Below are positions 26,521-38,905 of a stretch of DNA of 64,000 nucleotides, one piece after another. The stretch is from Paraescarpia echinospica. Lineage: Eukaryota > Annelida > Polychaeta > Sabellida > Siboglinidae. The stretch is taken from NCBI GenBank assembly GCA_020002185.1, contig CM034531.1, positions 48,556,715 through 48,620,714 of the forward strand, given 5' to 3'. Position numbers and translations under genes: made by a program. Position 1 is the first letter of the stretch; every line of letters starts with the position of its first letter. Under the pieces are notes generated by a model, which saw nothing but the letters and a program-made list of their open reading frames with translations, was not told the DNA's origin and ran no database searches.

Positions 26521-26963
26521 GCGTGGCCTGTGCAAAGTGACAAGGTGTTTAGTGCCCGTGCAAAGAAACGTCAGGGCGATTCTGGGTATAAAAGAGCGTC
26601 TTGTTGAAAAGGTCTGTTAGTAGATAGTGTATAAGGGGACTGCCCCTGCCTTAGTGTGTTGTCTATATTAGCCTTGATTACCCAGGCGCCATGAAGTGGC
26701 AACATTTTTTCGCCCCTCACAACCGCCTGGGAGATTAAGGCTCTGCCAATGTTACCGGTAGGGGGCTTTACCCCAGATTCACGTAGAGACGATGATTTGC
26801 TCTCAAGCCAACTATGAAATAACAAATTAAATAAGGAAACACTTTTATGAGATAATAATATACTATAAAAACTATTCAACAGTATACTTATATTGAAACA
26901 TGTCACACACAAAAATAAACCGACATTAAACTGTTTTCGTAGTTTAGTGCCTTTTAATCACAT
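26521..26963. other. Between LINE and hAT, unassigned
   Basis: May be the 5' end of the LINE. A minus-strand frame shows no domain I recognise. The hAT target duplication AATCACAT occupies its last eight bases (26956-26963). Confidence 0.45.
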
Positions 26964-27307
26964 CAGACCTGGGGCCGAGTACATTTTCATGAGTACGAGT
27001 ACGAGTACTTTGACGATGGACGAATACGAGTACATTGCTAAAAGCTGAGTACGAGTACATTCTCACGAGTACGAGTACAAGTACATTTTTTTAAATATAA
27101 ATATTAAATAATAACGTATTGTAAAATTAGTAAAATTAAACTAATTTATATAACTCAGCACAAGTGAATATACAATGGCAATTGATAATTTTTTTATGAG
27201 GAAAATTGTAAAAAAAAACTCTTTATTTCATCGACAATGACATTTATTTATGTGGCATCATATGATCTCTGCATCTATTTTCCATTGCACCGAATGAACA
27301 TGAGTTG

Positions 27308-30083
27308 TTAAAAGCTTGAGTCTTTGAAGCTGTACCGTTCAGGGCGGAATACTTTCCCAGCTATGCTAAATAGCCTTTCAACTGGGGCTGATGAGGCGGG
27401 AATGCTGAGATGATGAGGGACCAACTGAGCCAGAGTGGGAAAATTGTTGCGTTGACCCTTCCAGAACTGCAATGGGTCACTGTGACGATCTGAACACGGC
27501 TGACTGAGGTATTCGTTCACTTCTACGGTGATGGCAGAGTTGTCTGAGGAGGTGGTTGATGTATCCGAATCCTACATGAAGTCGAAGAGGTCATCTTGGT
27601 CATTGATATGTCGTCGTTTCGCTGGAGGAGGCTGAACTTCAGCAGTCTGCTTGGTGATGGCCTCAGCCTTGCTGATCAGAAGCTGCTTGATAGTTTTGCG
27701 CTCAGCATCATTGCTGCACCACTTCAACTTGAAGCGCGGGTCAAGTGCAGACGCTGTCATGTAAATGTCATTTTCTTGGAACGAAGTCATGCGTTTCTCT
27801 TCTCGGCCTCAAGAACGACAGTAGCAAGTGTCGACTTTTTTGCAAACGAAACGATCTTTGCAGCTTTTGCAATAAGTTTTGTGATATGTGGGCCAGCCTG
27901 TTTCAGTCCATCATGAACAGTTAGCTGTGTCGTGTGAGCGAAGCAGCTGTCACGTTCAGCAGGGAGGTGGTCAAATACAGCTGTGTTGATGAGACAGTCA
28001 CCCATGTCGTCAGTGTCACTGCTGTCATCATCATCATTGGTATCATCGTTTTCACTGATATCTGACTCTGTTTGAATGCTTTTACCATGTTGGCGGCATT
28101 GTCGGTCACGATGTTCACTATCTTCGATGCGATTTCGAAGGCACTGACAGTTTCGTGGTACTGTTGGTAAATGTTCTCTGCCGTATGCCTTCCTTTGAAT
28201 CTCTTGCAGTCCAGCATGACTGACTTTATCATCCAATCAAGGATGAAGTGGCCGGTTATCCCGATGAAGCTTTTCATCTGGCGATTGCTCCAAATGTCAA
28301 TCGTGAGACAAATGCACTCCACTTGCTTCAGCTGCTGCATAATCTGTGAGTGGACAGATGCGTGTTTCTGTCGCAGCAACTTGGTCGACAGGTGTTTTCT
28401 GCTGGGCACTGTGTAACGGGCATCTGCGCATTCCATGAGTGTGTGGAATCGAGGGCTGTCGACCAGCGACAATGGCAACAGATTACCGGCGACCAGCATG
28501 ACAACGGCATCGGTGATTGCATGCTGGCGTGGATCATGCGTGCTATACTTCACTGCAGACGTTGGCGGCATGTAGGTGACTATGGGTGGCTGAGCCTAAT
28601 CATGTGTCTTTTGGGTGCGACATCTTCATGTACAGATGGATGGCATCTCTAAAAGCACAACAAATTGCACATTAAACTTAATGTTTGAGAATCAGTTACG
28701 TTAAATGTTTTTAATACATTGTTTAAATTGTGAAATTGACCCGTGGCATCCAGGATATCACATATCATTAACATAGCTGGACAACATTAATAAACTCCTA
28801 GATGATGGAGCCAAAAGCACTAAATCATCAGCATACATCAGATGATTAATTAATGCTGCATCTATTACACATTCAGCATCTGCACTGTTTTTTTACCCAG
28901 ATGATCGAAGCAAACCGCTAAGAGAATTTATGTACACCATTACTACTAACAGAAACCCTGTCTGACATGATATTCTTCCAAGGTACATAATTTTTTATTA
29001 GTATACCAACATATTAGAATTCTAACTATATACAAGGGTATGCGCTGCTTCATGACTGTCTCACAAACACAGTCATTTACCCAATCAGATGCTTCAAACG
29101 GATTCAAAAATGTGAATATACATTACTATTCAAACTATGGTATTTTAATGCAGCGTTCTTGAAGGTATATAATATTATTCACGTTTCCGTACTGTATTTA
29201 GTCATGAAGATAAACTGACTGGCATGTAGTCAAACAAACTGACTCCTATATGTAGTCAAACAAACTGACTGCTACATGTCAAACAAACTGAGTGCTGCAT
29301 GTAGCCAAACAAACTGACTCCTACATGTAGTCAAACAAACTGACTCCTACATGTAGTCAAACAAACTGACTCCTACGTGTAGTCAAACAACCTTACTCCT
29401 ACATGTAGTCAAACAAACTGACTCCTACATGTAGTCAAACAAACTGACTCCTACATGTAGTCAAACAAACTGACTCCTACATGTAGTCAAACAACCTGAC
29501 TCCTACATGTAGTCAAACAAACTGACTCCTACATGTAGTCAAACAAACTGACTCCTACATGTAGTCAAACAACCTGACTCCTACATGTATTCAAACAAAC
29601 TGACTCCTACGTGTAGTCAAACAGCATGCAATACGGTCATCAATTAACTTTTCAAAAAACTATGGATACAGTACTGTATAGAGCAATATGCATGTAGTTA
29701 CTCTTACTAAACATGCTAGCACTTGTGTTTCTAACAATGGGCATAGGTACAGCAAATATCCTAGATTCAGATAAAATAGCATGGAGAAAGAAATCAGTGA
29801 AACACACAGTGTGCAGTGGGAGAATCAGTAATTTGATTTTTGGGTAAAAGACATGTGATTAAATTAACAATATCAATACCAATGCAATCATAGAAAAAAA
29901 GAGCATAATTACCTTCAGATGCCTGACAAAGTTTGAAGTCTTTTTCATGTGGCCTTTTATCTCTATCTTACAGTATTTGCATTTCCCTAACACATTCCCT
30001 GTGGAGTTAGGTGGTATCATAAAATGGCTAAGTACAGTCGACATTCTACTAGTAGTAGTTTTATACTTCAGCTCTTGCAACAA
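27308..30083 (-). pseudogene. hAT transposase, BED-finger type, broken
   Basis: Minus strand. The exon ending at 29913 encodes a BED zinc finger (GKCKYCKIEIKG, SNFVRHLK) with donor GTAATT; an intron (29912-28649) ends TTTTAG and the frame resumes RDAIHLYMKMSHPK. Then come CLTIDIWSNRQMKSF and VTDNAANMVKAF (two catalytic Asp regions), CFAHTTQLTVHDGL, ALDPRFKLKW and the C-terminal FWKGQRNNFP, IPASSAPVERLFSIAG. There is a frameshift near 28080, another near 27790 and an in-frame TAG at 27572-27574, so no full protein is made. The 5' start is not certain. Confidence 0.9.
29212..29622. repeat. 26-bp minisatellite in the hAT intron
   Basis: About 15-16 direct copies of a 26-bp unit with core ACTCCTACATGTAGTCAAAC. 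The first copies are more diverged. It lies within the proposed transposase intron. Confidence 0.95.
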
Positions 30084-31171
30084 AATTGAACAAACAATAT
30101 TCCAATTAACTTAATCGACAATGTAGTAGATCTCTCTGCAATGTACGCATGTGGTATCACTGTCGTGATATATCTAGGGGCAACATTGAGTCACCGACCA
30201 ACTAGGCACACGTAAACCAATCATAAAGTACGATTGACATTTGAGAAAAAAAACTTAGCCAATCAAGTTGATATCTGTCTTTAATGTTCGCAAATGAGTG
30301 GGTGAAACAGACTGGCCAGTGGATACCCACAGCCAATCATTGAACTTTGCTGCTTGTCTCCAGGTTAAGCAAGTAAAACAAAGCAACCACCTGGCATCCC
30401 ACTGGCTACATGTCTTTGTTTAGCATTTCTCTTATCTCTGCTCCCTCAGTGCCTGTTCTCTCTGATCTAGACTTGTTCTCTCTGATCTATACTATCATGC
30501 CACATGGCTTCACTGGTGTCACACTAAGTTGGCACCGGATTATATTAGTGTATGATGCAGTATGACTTGAGCCACCTTACTTCTACAGAGGAAGACTGGC
30601 AGTTCTTGTTCTAAGCAGTTAACACTGTCGGCCAGTGCCAAGTGGCATGGTCTCCAGACTACATCAAATTCATTCCCTGTCTAACTGGTGGGCTAATTGC
30701 TACTAGTAGTTGGCTCTTTGTGGACATCCTGGTGGCTTAATTAAACAAACAGTTTTATGGTCTGAACTGATAGCCTACAATAATTGTTTGCTTAACAGGG
30801 TGTTTCTGACTGTGGAAAGATGCTGCCTGTTGCCATGTTTGGGTATCATAGTCATGGACTCATGGCTATCAGAGAATGAGGATGTACTATGTGTAGGGAT
30901 GGCAAGGTGGCATTCTATGTGAAATAACAAAGTATTTTTTTTAAATAGTTGAGCATTTAAATATTTCAGGAAAGTTTGATTTTATAACTACAAATAAATT
31001 AATTGTTCCCAGTATATATTGAGAAAGTACTCATATGTACTCGTAATGTACTCGTAAAATCTGAGTACAATGAGTACGAGTCCATGGCCCATAAGTTTTA
31101 TGAGTACGAGTACGAGTACTTCAAAAATTTACTCGAATGCACGAGTACCGAGTACTTCCGCCCCAGGTCTG

Positions 31172-31721
31172 AATCACATGCATATTCACTAGGCAGCTCT
31201 CGTGACTATCAATGATTTCGTATTGACGTTGTCTTGTTTATGCTCGAGCAAAAACAAGAGAGTAAATGTGAATAAGCATGATATAAATACAAAACAAAAA
31301 CAAAAGACTAAATGTGAATAAGCATGATATAAATACAAAACAAGGACACATTTAACTAAAGAAAGTGCATTCGATGTCGCGCGCAACGGTCGGACTGCTA
31401 ACTAATACATGTAGTCGCCAAAGTACAACCAAAGTGTACTGATCTTTGTGGCTAAGTCAGTGGCGTGTCGAGCATCTATGTTTAGGGTCCTCGATTCGAA
31501 TCCCGTAGAGTACTCGAAACTGTTGTTTGTGTTCAATTAGTTTAAGATTCATTTTTATTTTGCATAATACTATTTCGGGCATTATTTCGTTATCATAAAC
31601 ATACATAATATTTAAACATTCTGAGGGATAGACGTACTAACTGACAGTGACCAGTCAAAAGGCAGCTTCCCAGTGTTGCCATCTAGCGGATAATATTCAA
31701 AAGGCGGCTTCTGAGCCAGAC
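31172..31721. other. Unassigned, weak tRNA-like stretch
   Basis: Contains two direct copies of AATGTGAATAAGCATGATAT (near 31265 and 31310). Near 31451-31515 TGGCTAAGTCAGTGG and GATTCGAATCCC resemble A and B boxes but do not fold as a tRNA; possibly a SINE relic. Confidence 0.35.
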
Positions 31722-31771
31722 TATCTTCCTGGCGAAGTCACGCCTGGCTGCGTGACTTCGCCAGGAAGATA
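31722..31771. repeat. Perfect 22-bp inverted repeat with 6-nt loop
   Basis: 31722-31743 is the exact reverse complement of 31750-31771, with loop CTGGCT. The arm core is CTTCCTGGCGAAGTCACGC. No surrounding element explains it. Confidence 0.95.
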
Positions 31772-32061
31772 AGCCTTCTGGTGCGAGAATCAAATCGACC
31801 TGTATTATCGCCCAAATAATTGTAGCACTAATTTAAACAGCGTCAGTGGTAGCAATTTATAAAATGTTTGTTTGATCAAACAATACAGTACGTTGACACT
31901 AATTCTACACTAGAATCACAGGCAAAAATAAAACGTTGAGTTACAAAAATGATTTTGAATCACGCAGTGACAAAATAAACAATTACCACCTTACGCCACC
32001 TAGCGACCAACAGTAATAACATACATGTTTGTGACATGCAATGGCACAAACAATATTCTAT

Positions 32062-32198
32062 GCGGCAGTAACAACGTAAGGGATACACAGGGGATGCAGA
32101 CAATTGCGACAGCGAGCGTAATGCCACTTGGTAGCTGCATCCCCTGGTGGATTAGGCCAGCACTAGCATGTGCGTATGAATAACCTTGTTACTGCCAT
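32062..32198. repeat. Imperfect foldback, possible MITE relic
   Basis: GGCAGTAACAA and AGGGGATGCAG on the left occur in the same order in the reverse complement of the right side (CTGCATCCCCT, TTGTTACTGCC). The right arm has about 25 extra bases. This looks like a decayed inverted-repeat element. Confidence 0.6.
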
Positions 32199-32519
32199 GC
32201 GCGAAGTGATACCTAGCACCACGTGATCCGCACAGCCGAGTTAATGTTTGTAGATGGATGTGATCTGCCTGTGAGATCTTGGCTTGATATTTAATTGTTA
32301 ATTGTTGGATTGTTATTTGGACTGCTAAGCGGATTCATGGTTTAATAAGCAGTTGTTTAACCCACACTCCTCCCTGTACATGTATGCATAATTTATGGCA
32401 GAAGTCTAAACGATTAAATAAAATATAGTTCGTTGACGTTTTCCCCTGGTCCAGATGGGTACACGAGGCTTTTTCTTCTCCACTGGGTTTCAGTAGTGTA
32501 CACAGGGTTTTAGCGGTAA

Positions 32520-33608
32520 ATAAATTAGCGACCACATACACGTCGTAAACCAACTGAAAGAGAACTGCCGAGAATATAATATCCCGCTCTGCATCACTTT
32601 CGTCGACTACAAGAAGGCTATCGACTCGGTGCAAACTCAATTAATACTGACCTGCCTTCAAGTACATTGGATAGAAGACGTATACATCGAACTCTTGAAA
32701 GACATCTACATCAACAGCTCGGTGACAGTCCACCTACACAAAAAGAGCAACAAGATCAACATCAAGAGAGGAGTACGACAAGGTGACACCATATTGCCCA
32801 AGCTGTTTACGGCAACACTCAAAAGCACATTCCGAAGACTGACCTGGGAAACCAGAGGCTTGACGATAGACGGAGAATATCTCAGTCATCTTCGCTCGCC
32901 GACGACATACTCATGATGAAAGTGAAAAACAAGGTCTGAAGATGAACATTTCGAAGACAAAAGTGATGCTACAAAAATGACACACCAATATATATATCAA
33001 CACCATGCAGATAGAGAACGTTGAAACCTACGTCTATCTGATACAGCGATACAGTATCAGAAACAAAAACCAAGACAAGGAGATTAAAAGAAGAATCACA
33101 GCCGGCTGGACAACATTCGCCAAACACCGCGACATCTTCAAGGGTAACTTTGGAACCTGCTTGAAGAGACAAGTCTTCAACTCATGCGTACTTACAGCGA
33201 TGACATACGGTGCAGAAACATGGACACTCACCATTCAGGCAAAGAACAAGCTAGCAGCCGCACAAACGAAGGTGGAAAGAAGTATCTTAAACATCACATA
33301 TCGGGAGAGGAAAACAAACATCTGGGTAACACAGAGAAGTCATAGACGTGAAAGAACAAATCAGAAAACACAAGTGGACCTGAGCAGAGCACACCAGCAG
33401 ACTACGGGATAACCGATAGACATCGCGTATCACAACGTGGAGACCTTACGAAGGGAAACGATCTAGAGGAAGACCAGCGAGACGGTGGGGAGACGAACCA
33501 GACGAGTACTGGAAGAGCACCATCTGGCCGCGCAAGACACTTCGCCCAACCTGGGGATACTACGGCTGCACAATGGGGACACTACGGCTGCACAATGATG
33601 ATGATGAA
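32520..33608 (+). mobile_element. RTE-like LINE fragment, 5'-truncated and broken
   Basis: Plus strand: CREYNIPLCITFVDYKKAID (first RT Asp), GVRQGDTILPKLF, then ADDILMM reached only after a frameshift at about 32900. Then VFNSCVLTAMTYGAETWTL and LNITYRERKTN follow, typical of the RTE-group C-terminus. It ends in ATGATGATGATG near 33594, like the short-repeat tails of RTE elements. There is no endonuclease. Confidence 0.85.
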
Positions 33609-36350
33609 AGTAGAGATATAGCTGTATGCAAGACGGCGGAGAGACCCCCCCACTGATACGGTGTGAACGGCAAATACTAACCAGTAGGGATATAGTTAGT
33701 GGTTGTAGCAGGTAGCTGCAGGAGACATTTAAAGAATATTGTTATAACTGTTAGTGAGACTACTAAAAGGTTGGTGAATTGTAGGTATTCTGTCGCAATA
33801 CCATTGGGGCCGGCATGCTAGCTGTGAATATGTGATTCGATTATTGTATTGATGGATACGTAATCTTTGTTAATTAATAAAAGTAAATGTCATTAAGTTG
33901 GCCTATTTCAGTATATACTGGACTGGCATTGTTGCTCTGCATATAGTCTTGTTTTGTTCTGGTAGAGGATTGGCGCGATCGCGACTCGGCTAACATTGAC
34001 AAAGACGGGAATGTGTGGTCATGACAACACGACACAAACAAAGACAATAGATATCTCGACAGGTGTCGATGACCTCATACTAGAGCGGGTGACTAACACA
34101 ATATACTCTAAACTAGCTGTTCGGCGTGTGCTTTGTAAGAGCGTAAGTTACCGCGCGATGTCCAACGGTGTGTAATAACACTTCATTTATGTTGGCGGTT
34201 ATTGCACTGGAAGGCAATTACTCTATGACTAGTTGTGACAGAGTACCGCCGTTGGTGTGTCATTATATTTAAAGTTTCACGCATCGGGAGGGGTTTCCGT
34301 CCAAGAAACACGTACCCGTTGCATAAACATATTGCTATCCGCCCTCCCTCCTCCTCCTCCGAGTCATCTCTGCCTATCGCCTTTGACTCGCACTCTCGTC
34401 TCTACAACCCTGCCATATCTCTTCATACACTGGGTTATATATATGTCTCCTCACAGGCAAAACCTCTCACGATATAATTCATCTGGACGTAATCACTCAT
34501 GGACATAACTAATCTATCACGGACATTACCCCTAGGGAAACACGACTCACTAACAAAACCCCTGACGAACATAACACACGGACATTTAGGGTAGGGTGAC
34601 GCATGAAGCCCCTTATGTGAACATGTAATGTTGACGTCCTGTTGGTGTCATACGATTGTCATGTGGTTATGTTACATTCCCAAAGAATTAGTGACATTTG
34701 ACAGCGCTATCATTTTATAACCGTTAATTAACTATTGTCCCCAGGTATGCGTTAAGACGCCCCCTTGTGTGAGGCATGAATCCCCAGGGGGTCCGTGCCC
34801 TATAGACGGTCACCACCTAAGACAAGCATCAAACCGGTATAATCTTGGAAATACGATAGGGACTTCCTACCGCACGGGGATTCCATGTCCCACCCCCTCT
34901 CCTCCAACCGCTCACCGACATATAACCAACCCCACATGGACAAAATCCCCAACGGTCATGATGTTTTAGTAGTCTGTTTATGTTTCATTATTCAGCGACA
35001 TACAAATATTGAAATTTGATAAGTAATGCGTATGAGAAGTCAAACTGATCTAGCTACTGTATGTAATTCTACATCTAAAAGGATGCGTGTTTTATATTTA
35101 AGGTGTTTATCATAAGGGATATGTCCGTGAGAGGTTTTGTCCAGATTTATTATGTACTCATTAACATTAAACTCGTTCACGCTAAACATAGGCCCCGGAT
35201 CATGACATTGGAAGGCGGGGGGGGGAGGGGGGGGGTGCTGTTGAGCATTGTTCGCGGCGACATTCAACAATGTAGAAGCTCACCAGAAACCTCCAACTGC
35301 ACTCCCTGGGGCGCCAAATTCATGCTCCCCAAATACATAAAATTGCATCCAAGATGCATACCCCTTCCCTACATATTGGTGGGTTAATCATATATCCAGC
35401 CCCCCCCCCGCCAGCCCCCCGATACCGGCGCCTATGCTATATCTCCATCTCCTTTGCGTCATATCTCACTCTAAATGCACGATAATGTTACGAACCATAG
35501 TTTTGTAATTAGTTATACAGTAACTGCAGTGGTCGGACTTCAGAAGGTCAGGCTGGTGCAACTTGCATAACGAGATGTTATGCAATAAACCAGTTGTGGT
35601 GCTTTAGAATAGACTGGGCGCGGCCAGGAGTTGATATTTGAACTTCTGCGTTGGAGTGGGTGGCGACAGTTATTAGGGACAGACCGGCGTGAACAGTAGG
35701 GAGTCATGATGGCCTGCAGGGGAGCCACAGGGTTGGTGCCATGCCTTGGGCCGAGGTGTAGTAGGATAGCTGGTTCTACATAAATTTCAACGGCGTGGAC
35801 AGTGGACAGTGGGCAGTTGTAGTGTGTGGCAGACAGAACTATGTAGGATTGCCGTGTAGCCAGAGTGTGTATTAGTAGCGAATAAAAACGTGTTGTTGCC
35901 CCACTCCATAGTGGAATGGCCTACACAAATGTTGTGTTGCAGTTCTATATTGAAAACAAACCAGAGGTTTTCGTTACAATAACATTTTGTCTCTCAAAGC
36001 TGTCCTGATAATAGAATATGTGTACCGTAGTCGCATAACCAAGACATATTGCCACATCTCCTCCAAACGTGGTGCTCTTAGGGATGGTTTCGTAAGTTTG
36101 AATAATCCCAAGAAAGGCACATGTAATATTGGTCCAAACCATCACCCTATATAATATGCGATATGAGACTTTCTATACTGCGCGTATGGGCAACCAACAG
36201 TGGGCAACGTAACACTATATACTATATGAATATTTTTAACTGGCGTGGCATGGTTAACAAGAACACTACCCATCACTCTGCTGGGATGAGTATCAACAAT
36301 AGCGGCAGTGTGAGTTAGCGTTGGATTCACTCGCCAGACGGCGACATTTC
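33609..36350. other. Intergenic, no gene recognised
   Basis: Small open frames only. It holds G-rich (35214-35237) and C-rich (35401-35424) homopolymer-like tracts and a TCC-rich stretch near 34343. Confidence 0.5.
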
Positions 36351-37540
36351 AGCGATGTATTTTGTGTGTGAAGTGTGAAATGTGGTAAGGACCAAATACC
36401 ATCCACAGTGATGTATTTTGTGTGTGAAGTGTGAAATGTGGTAAGGACCAAATACCATCCAAAGCGATGCAGTTTGTGTGTGAAGTGTGAAATGTGGTAA
36501 GGACCAAATACCATCCACAGTGATGTATTTTGTGTGTGAAGTGTGAAATGTGGTAAGGACCAAATACCATCCACAGTGATGTATTTTGTGTGTGAAGTGT
36601 GAAATGTGGTAAGGACCAAATACCATCCACAGCGATGTATTTTGTGTGTGAAGTGTGAAATGTGGTAAGGACCAAATACCATCCACAGTGATGTATTTTG
36701 TGTGTGAAGTGTGAAATGTGGTAAGGACCAAATACCATCCACAGTGATGTATTTTGTGTGTGAAGTGTGAAATGTGGTAAGGACCAAATACCATCCACAG
36801 TGATGTATTTTGTGTGTGAAGTGTGAAATGTGGTAAGGACCAAATACCATCCACAGCGATGTATTTTGTGTGTGAAGTGTGAAATGTGGTAAGGACCAAA
36901 TACCATCCAAAGCGATGCAGTTTGTGTGTGAAGTGTGAAATGTGGTAAGGACCAAATACCATCCACAGTGATGTATTTTGTGTGTGAAGTGTGAAATGTG
37001 GTAAGGACCAAATACCATCCACAGTGATGTATTTTGTGTGTGAAGTGTGAAATGTGGTAAGGACCAAATACCATCCACAGCGATGTATTTTGTGTGTGAA
37101 GTGTGAAATGTGGTAAGGACCAAATACCATCCACAGTGATGTATTTTGTGTGTGAAGTGTGAAATGTGGTAAGGACCAAATACCATCCACAGTGATGTAT
37201 TTTGTGTGTGAAGTGTGAAATGTGGTAAGGACCAAATACCATCCACAGTGATGTATTTTGTGTGTGAAGTGTGAAATGTGGTAAGGACCAAATACCATCC
37301 ACAGCGATGTATTTTGTGTGTGAAGTGTGAAATGTGGTAAGGACCAAATACCATCCAAAGCGATGTAGTTTGTGTGTGAAGTGTGAAATGTGGTAAGGAC
37401 CAAATACCATCCACAGTGATGTATTTTGTGTGTGAAGTGTGAAATGTGGTAAGGACCAAATACCATCCACAGTGATGTATTTTGTGTGTGAAGTGTGAAA
37501 TGTGGTAAGGACCAAATACCATCCACAGCGATGCAGTTTG
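36351..37540. repeat. 56-bp satellite, about 21 units, 8-unit higher-order repeat
   Basis: The unit GATGTATTTTGTGTGTGAAG plus 36 more bases returns every 56 bp. Variant units carrying CCAAAGCGATG occur at 36461, 36909 and 37357, exactly 448 bp (8 units) apart. CCACAGCG variants repeat with the same 448-bp spacing (36629/37077 and 36853/37301). The minus strand has no stop in any frame of the unit, so all three minus frames stay open for about 390-430 codons. I regard these as artefacts, not genes. Confidence 0.96.
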
Positions 37541-38195
37541 ACATACGTTCTTTGGACATCGCGAACTGATATGCGGCCACCTCTTACTGATTTGCATGAG
37601 ACCGTTTATACACGGTTGTATATTGATCGTTATGTGTAATTAATATAATAAATAATTAACATATCAGGAGCCATCTACAAGTTTAATGTATTTGAACCTT
37701 TTTTCAGAATGTTTGCTTTATTTGGTTAATTGATGGTAATGTGAACTGTTTGACATATATAATGTATTCGGCGCGTGTTATAGCATTAATGCCGAGCTGG
37801 AAGACAGTAAATATTTGACAAAATGCATATATCATAACATTTGATTAATTACACCGTAACATATTGTACCAACGTGACTGGGTGAACATCCAACCGCATA
37901 AATCACTGCATTGCCAGGTTAAATGCTTGCGAATGTGCGCCTCCGGGTAAACATGTATTGACACTGTCCCATTACATCGCTGGCCGGTGAGAAGTCTGAA
38001 AGCCGCTGTCACCGGTCGACTGTGACTCACGCTGGCGCTCCAACGTAGAGAGTTTAGATATGTACTGGCCTGACACGGCACGGAAAACAATGGACGTAAT
38101 ATGTTATACTGACAGCGCCTCGGAGAACAAGGTGTGCGGTACACGGCGTTCTCTATGATGAGTTACTAAGTCATATAGTAATGTAAACACTATAT
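37541..38195. other. Intergenic, no gene recognised
   Basis: AT-rich to 37850, then a more GC-rich stretch with a minus-strand frame of 99 codons that matches nothing I know. Confidence 0.45.
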
Positions 38196-38606
38196 GTGAC
38201 ACACACGCCCGCACGTACAAGCGCACACGCGCACCCTGTACTTATATGCGCACTCAGGCACGCACGCACGCACGCATACACGCACACACGCTCACATGCG
38301 CACACACGCGCACGCGCGCACGCACGCACGCACACGCACGCGCACGCACACGCACGCGCACGCACACGCACGCACACGCACGCACACGCACGCACACGCA
38401 CACGCACACGCACGCACACGCACGCACACGCACGCACACGCACGCACGCACGCACACGCACGCACACGCACACGCGCACACGCACGCACACACGCACACA
38501 CACAAGCACACAAGCACACAAGCACACACGCACACACGCACACACGCACACACGCACACACGCACACACGCACACACGCACACACGCACACACGCATACA
38601 TGCATA
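38196..38606. repeat. (CA/CG)n microsatellite
   Basis: CACACG and CACGCACG units for about 410 bases. His/Thr/Arg and Cys/Val open frames on both strands are artefacts. Confidence 0.96.
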
Positions 38607-38611
38607 CATAA

Positions 38612-38905
38612 TATTGTTCAGGACGGTTTAAACTTCACTGCCTGGCAGACCTGTTCAATCGAACACCATCTCGACTTCTACAGAAAACATTCAGCTACAC
38701 TGCAACTAACTGCGCGAAGACTACGCGTTCACAAATATCCATCATGGTCATTAGGTAATGTAATATTCATACAGCCGAGTGAAGTGGAGCAATGTGAAAT
38801 GAACGAACTTGTCCAAAGATCGAAATAACAGCAAGAAGATTCAAACCTGAAATCTCTCGAATGAAATTCCTATGCTCTACTAGGCTACGTTATCGCCCCC
38901 TTTAA
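38612..38905 (-). mobile_element. tRNA-derived SINE, minus-strand copy
   Basis: Its reverse complement follows the SINE at 51853 from the head (GTAGAGCATAGG, GGTTTGAATC) through TCACTCGGCTGTATGAAT, GATGGATATTTGTG and GAACAGGTCTGCCAGG. It is the most diverged near-complete copy here and abuts the CA/CG microsatellite. Confidence 0.8.

Larger units (their letters stand above)
26964..31171 (-). mobile_element. hAT transposon with intact ends and 8-bp target duplication
   Basis: The left end CAGACCTGGGGC (26964-26975) and right end GCCCCAGGTCTG (31160-31171) are perfect 12-bp inverted repeats. They are flanked on both sides by AATCACAT (26956-26963 and 31172-31179), an exact 8-bp target duplication as hAT elements make. 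Subterminal GAGTACGAGTAC repeats occur at both ends, possible transposase-binding clusters. The body carries a broken BED/hAT transposase on the minus strand. At 4208 bp it is a full-size element. Confidence 0.96.

Noticed and set aside
29212..29622. CRISPR-like regular repeats
   Set aside because: The 26-bp units are contiguous with no unique spacers; it is a minisatellite in a eukaryotic transposon.
31451..31515. Possible tRNA gene
   Set aside because: Box-like sequences are present but the T stem does not pair and no acceptor stem forms; a decayed SINE head is more likely.
36293..37597. Three long overlapping minus-strand frames (up to 434 codons)
   Set aside because: They are the same stop-free 56-bp satellite unit read in three frames; no start context, splice signals or known domain.
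38196..38606. Cys/Val- and His/Thr-rich frames at 38196, 41004 and 56859
   Set aside because: Products of CA/TG/CG microsatellites, open on both strands.
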